A DNA stretch of 5,999 bases from Candidatus Poribacteria bacterium (GTDB taxonomy: Bacteria > Poribacteria > DTPJ01), in contig DTPJ01000594.1 of the NCBI GenBank assembly GCA_011334435.1, positions 1-5,999 on the forward strand. Reading direction: 5' to 3'. Positions 4,953 to 5,999 of the stretch are shown one piece after another; position 1 is the first letter of the stretch, and each line of letters opens with the position of its first letter. A program made the translations under genes and the position numbers. Under the pieces are notes generated by a model. That model made no database searches and was not told the DNA's origin. It worked only from the letters and a program-made list of their open reading frames with translations.

Positions 4953-5999
4953 ATGCAATATGGAATTAGTGTCTGGGATAACGGAAAATATGGCAATCAT
5001 AGAGCGGTAATTAACGTTCAACAAAGCGCTGACGCTGTCTGGGTCAATATCCCATGGCGAAGGCGAGATAGCGATCCTGATAAGAAAAACATCATAATCG
5101 TAAAAGCTGACACCGAAGAGCAGATCAAAAACCTGATCCCTATAAACATAAACAATGAATATGGCGATCTCGTTTTCCAAGCAGAAACACCGGGAAAATA
5201 TTATGTCTATTATATGCCTTGGGAAGTCTCTGGCTGGAAGAGTTTTCCTAAAATAACATATCCTCCCTTTAAGATGGAAGCTGATGAGGAATGGCTTTCT
5301 CGTAATAAACTCACACCTGAAACGCTTTCCGATGGCGATTGGCGAAATCTTCCAAAAGCTGATGTTTTGGAGATACAGGCATGTGACGAATTTCATCGCT
5401 TTGATCCTATGGAAGTTATAGCAACCAAAGATGAGGTTGAGCAGTTAATTGCAAAATATCCAGATCGTCCATATCTGTTGTTTCCAGAAAGCCGAACGTA
5501 TCCTGTCAAAATGACCGATTACTTGCCTTTACGTTGGATAAAGACAGGTTCAAAGACAGATTTTTTCGGTGAAGCACAGATAGGCGAGTTCTACACATTT
5601 CAAATAGGAATTTATCCTTTCAAGCAAGATTTGGAAAATATAGAGGTAGATTTTACTGACCTAAAAGGGAGCATAGGGCAAGTTGTAAATGCCTCTGAAT
5701 TTCGCTGTTTCAATCTTGGTGGGATTGACTGGTGGGGAAGACCCTTTAAGAGAAGTTTTTCTATCACAAAAGGCAAAGTTGGCACGCTTTGGTTTGGCGT
5801 TCAAATCCCGAAAGAGGCTACAATTGGATACTATGAATCTATCATATCTATAAAGCCGAGCAACGCACCAGAAAGTCAGATCAAATTGTATCTTAACATC
5901 GTTCCTAACATCTTGGAAGATGGCGGAGAGAGCGATCTATGGCGGTTTTCTCGGCTTAAATGGTTAGACTCTACTATCGGCATAGATGACGATATAACA
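4953..5999 (+). CDS. GH123-like glycoside hydrolase domain protein (DUF6067 type), N-terminal part
   Basis: An open frame of 349 codons that leaves the window without a stop. Residues 1-93 form a beta-rich domain with GNHRAVI (14-20), NIPWRRRDSDPDKK (32-45) and KYYVYYMPW (82-90). This is a pattern I associate with the N-terminus of DUF6067/GH123-like glycosidases. A second beta-sandwich starts near GEAQIGEFYTFQIGIY (206-221) and ends near 317. WRFSRLKWLDSTIGIDDD (330-347) looks like the lead-in to the catalytic barrel, which lies outside the window with the active-site residues. GH123 enzymes cleave beta-N-acetylgalactosaminides, but activity in this branch is largely unproven. The first residues show no hydrophobic signal peptide, unlike many secreted glycosidases. 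It starts 22 bases after the glycosyltransferase stop, suggesting a shared transcript and a glycan substrate. Confidence 0.72.
   Translation, partial: MQYGISVWDNGKYGNHRAVINVQQSADAVWVNIPWRRRDSDPDKKNIIIVKADTEEQIKNLIPININNEYGDLVFQAETPGKYYVYYMPWEVSGWKSFPKITYPPFKMEADEEWLSRNKLTPETLSDGDWRNLPKADVLEIQACDEFHRFDPMEVIATKDEVEQLIAKYPDRPYLLFPESRTYPVKMTDYLPLRWIKTGSKTDFFGEAQIGEFYTFQIGIYPFKQDLENIEVDFTDLKGSIGQVVNASEFRCFNLGGIDWWGRPFKRSFSITKGKVGTLWFGVQIPKEATIGYYESIISIKPSNAPESQIKLYLNIVPNILEDGGESDLWRFSRLKWLDSTIGIDDDIT

Noticed and set aside
4938..5396. Minus-strand open frame of 152 codons
   Set aside because: It lies wholly opposite the GH123-like gene, which has a good ribosome binding site and recognisable motifs; the minus frame shows no family signal.

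Overview
The window is A+T-rich bacterial-type DNA using the standard code, with TGA among its stops. Family content suggests an uncultured Gram-negative-like bacterium: a MacB/FtsX-type exporter, a GT-C sugar transferase, a GH123-like protein of a kind I associate with Planctomycetes, Bacteroidetes and candidate phyla, an MNT/HEPN pair and an IS982-like transposase remnant. No rRNA, tRNA or marker gene is present, so the lineage stays open.

Layout. Bases 1-78 (minus strand) carry the first codons of an IS982-type transposase that meets a stop after 21 codons, with the expected continuation in another frame. Bases 79-281 are non-coding and hold an inverted repeat that covers the transposase ribosome binding site, an 11-bp A-tract tandem repeat, a TATAAT box and a GATC-rich near-palindrome. 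From 282 to the right edge every gene is on the plus strand: ABC permease (282-1460), ABC ATPase (1461-2144), minimal nucleotidyltransferase (2163-2504), HEPN protein (2482-2874), a 52-codon membrane ORF (2889-3047), a GT-C membrane glycosyltransferase (3056-4930), and the N-terminal 349 codons of a GH123-like protein (4953 to the edge). The last gene has no stop inside the window.

How the genes fit together. All gaps from 1460 onward are 0-22 bases or overlaps and I saw no obvious terminator between them, so one transcript is plausible. The permease and ATPase form one exporter. The nucleotidyltransferase and HEPN protein form a classic pair, but this HEPN protein lacks the R-x4-6-H RNase motif. 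The glycosyltransferase and the glycosidase-like protein suggest surface-glycan work. A shared function for the three modules (exporter, MNT/HEPN, glycan) is inference from gene order only. A+T richness peaks in the glycosyltransferase, which may mark a separate origin or simply its many membrane helices.
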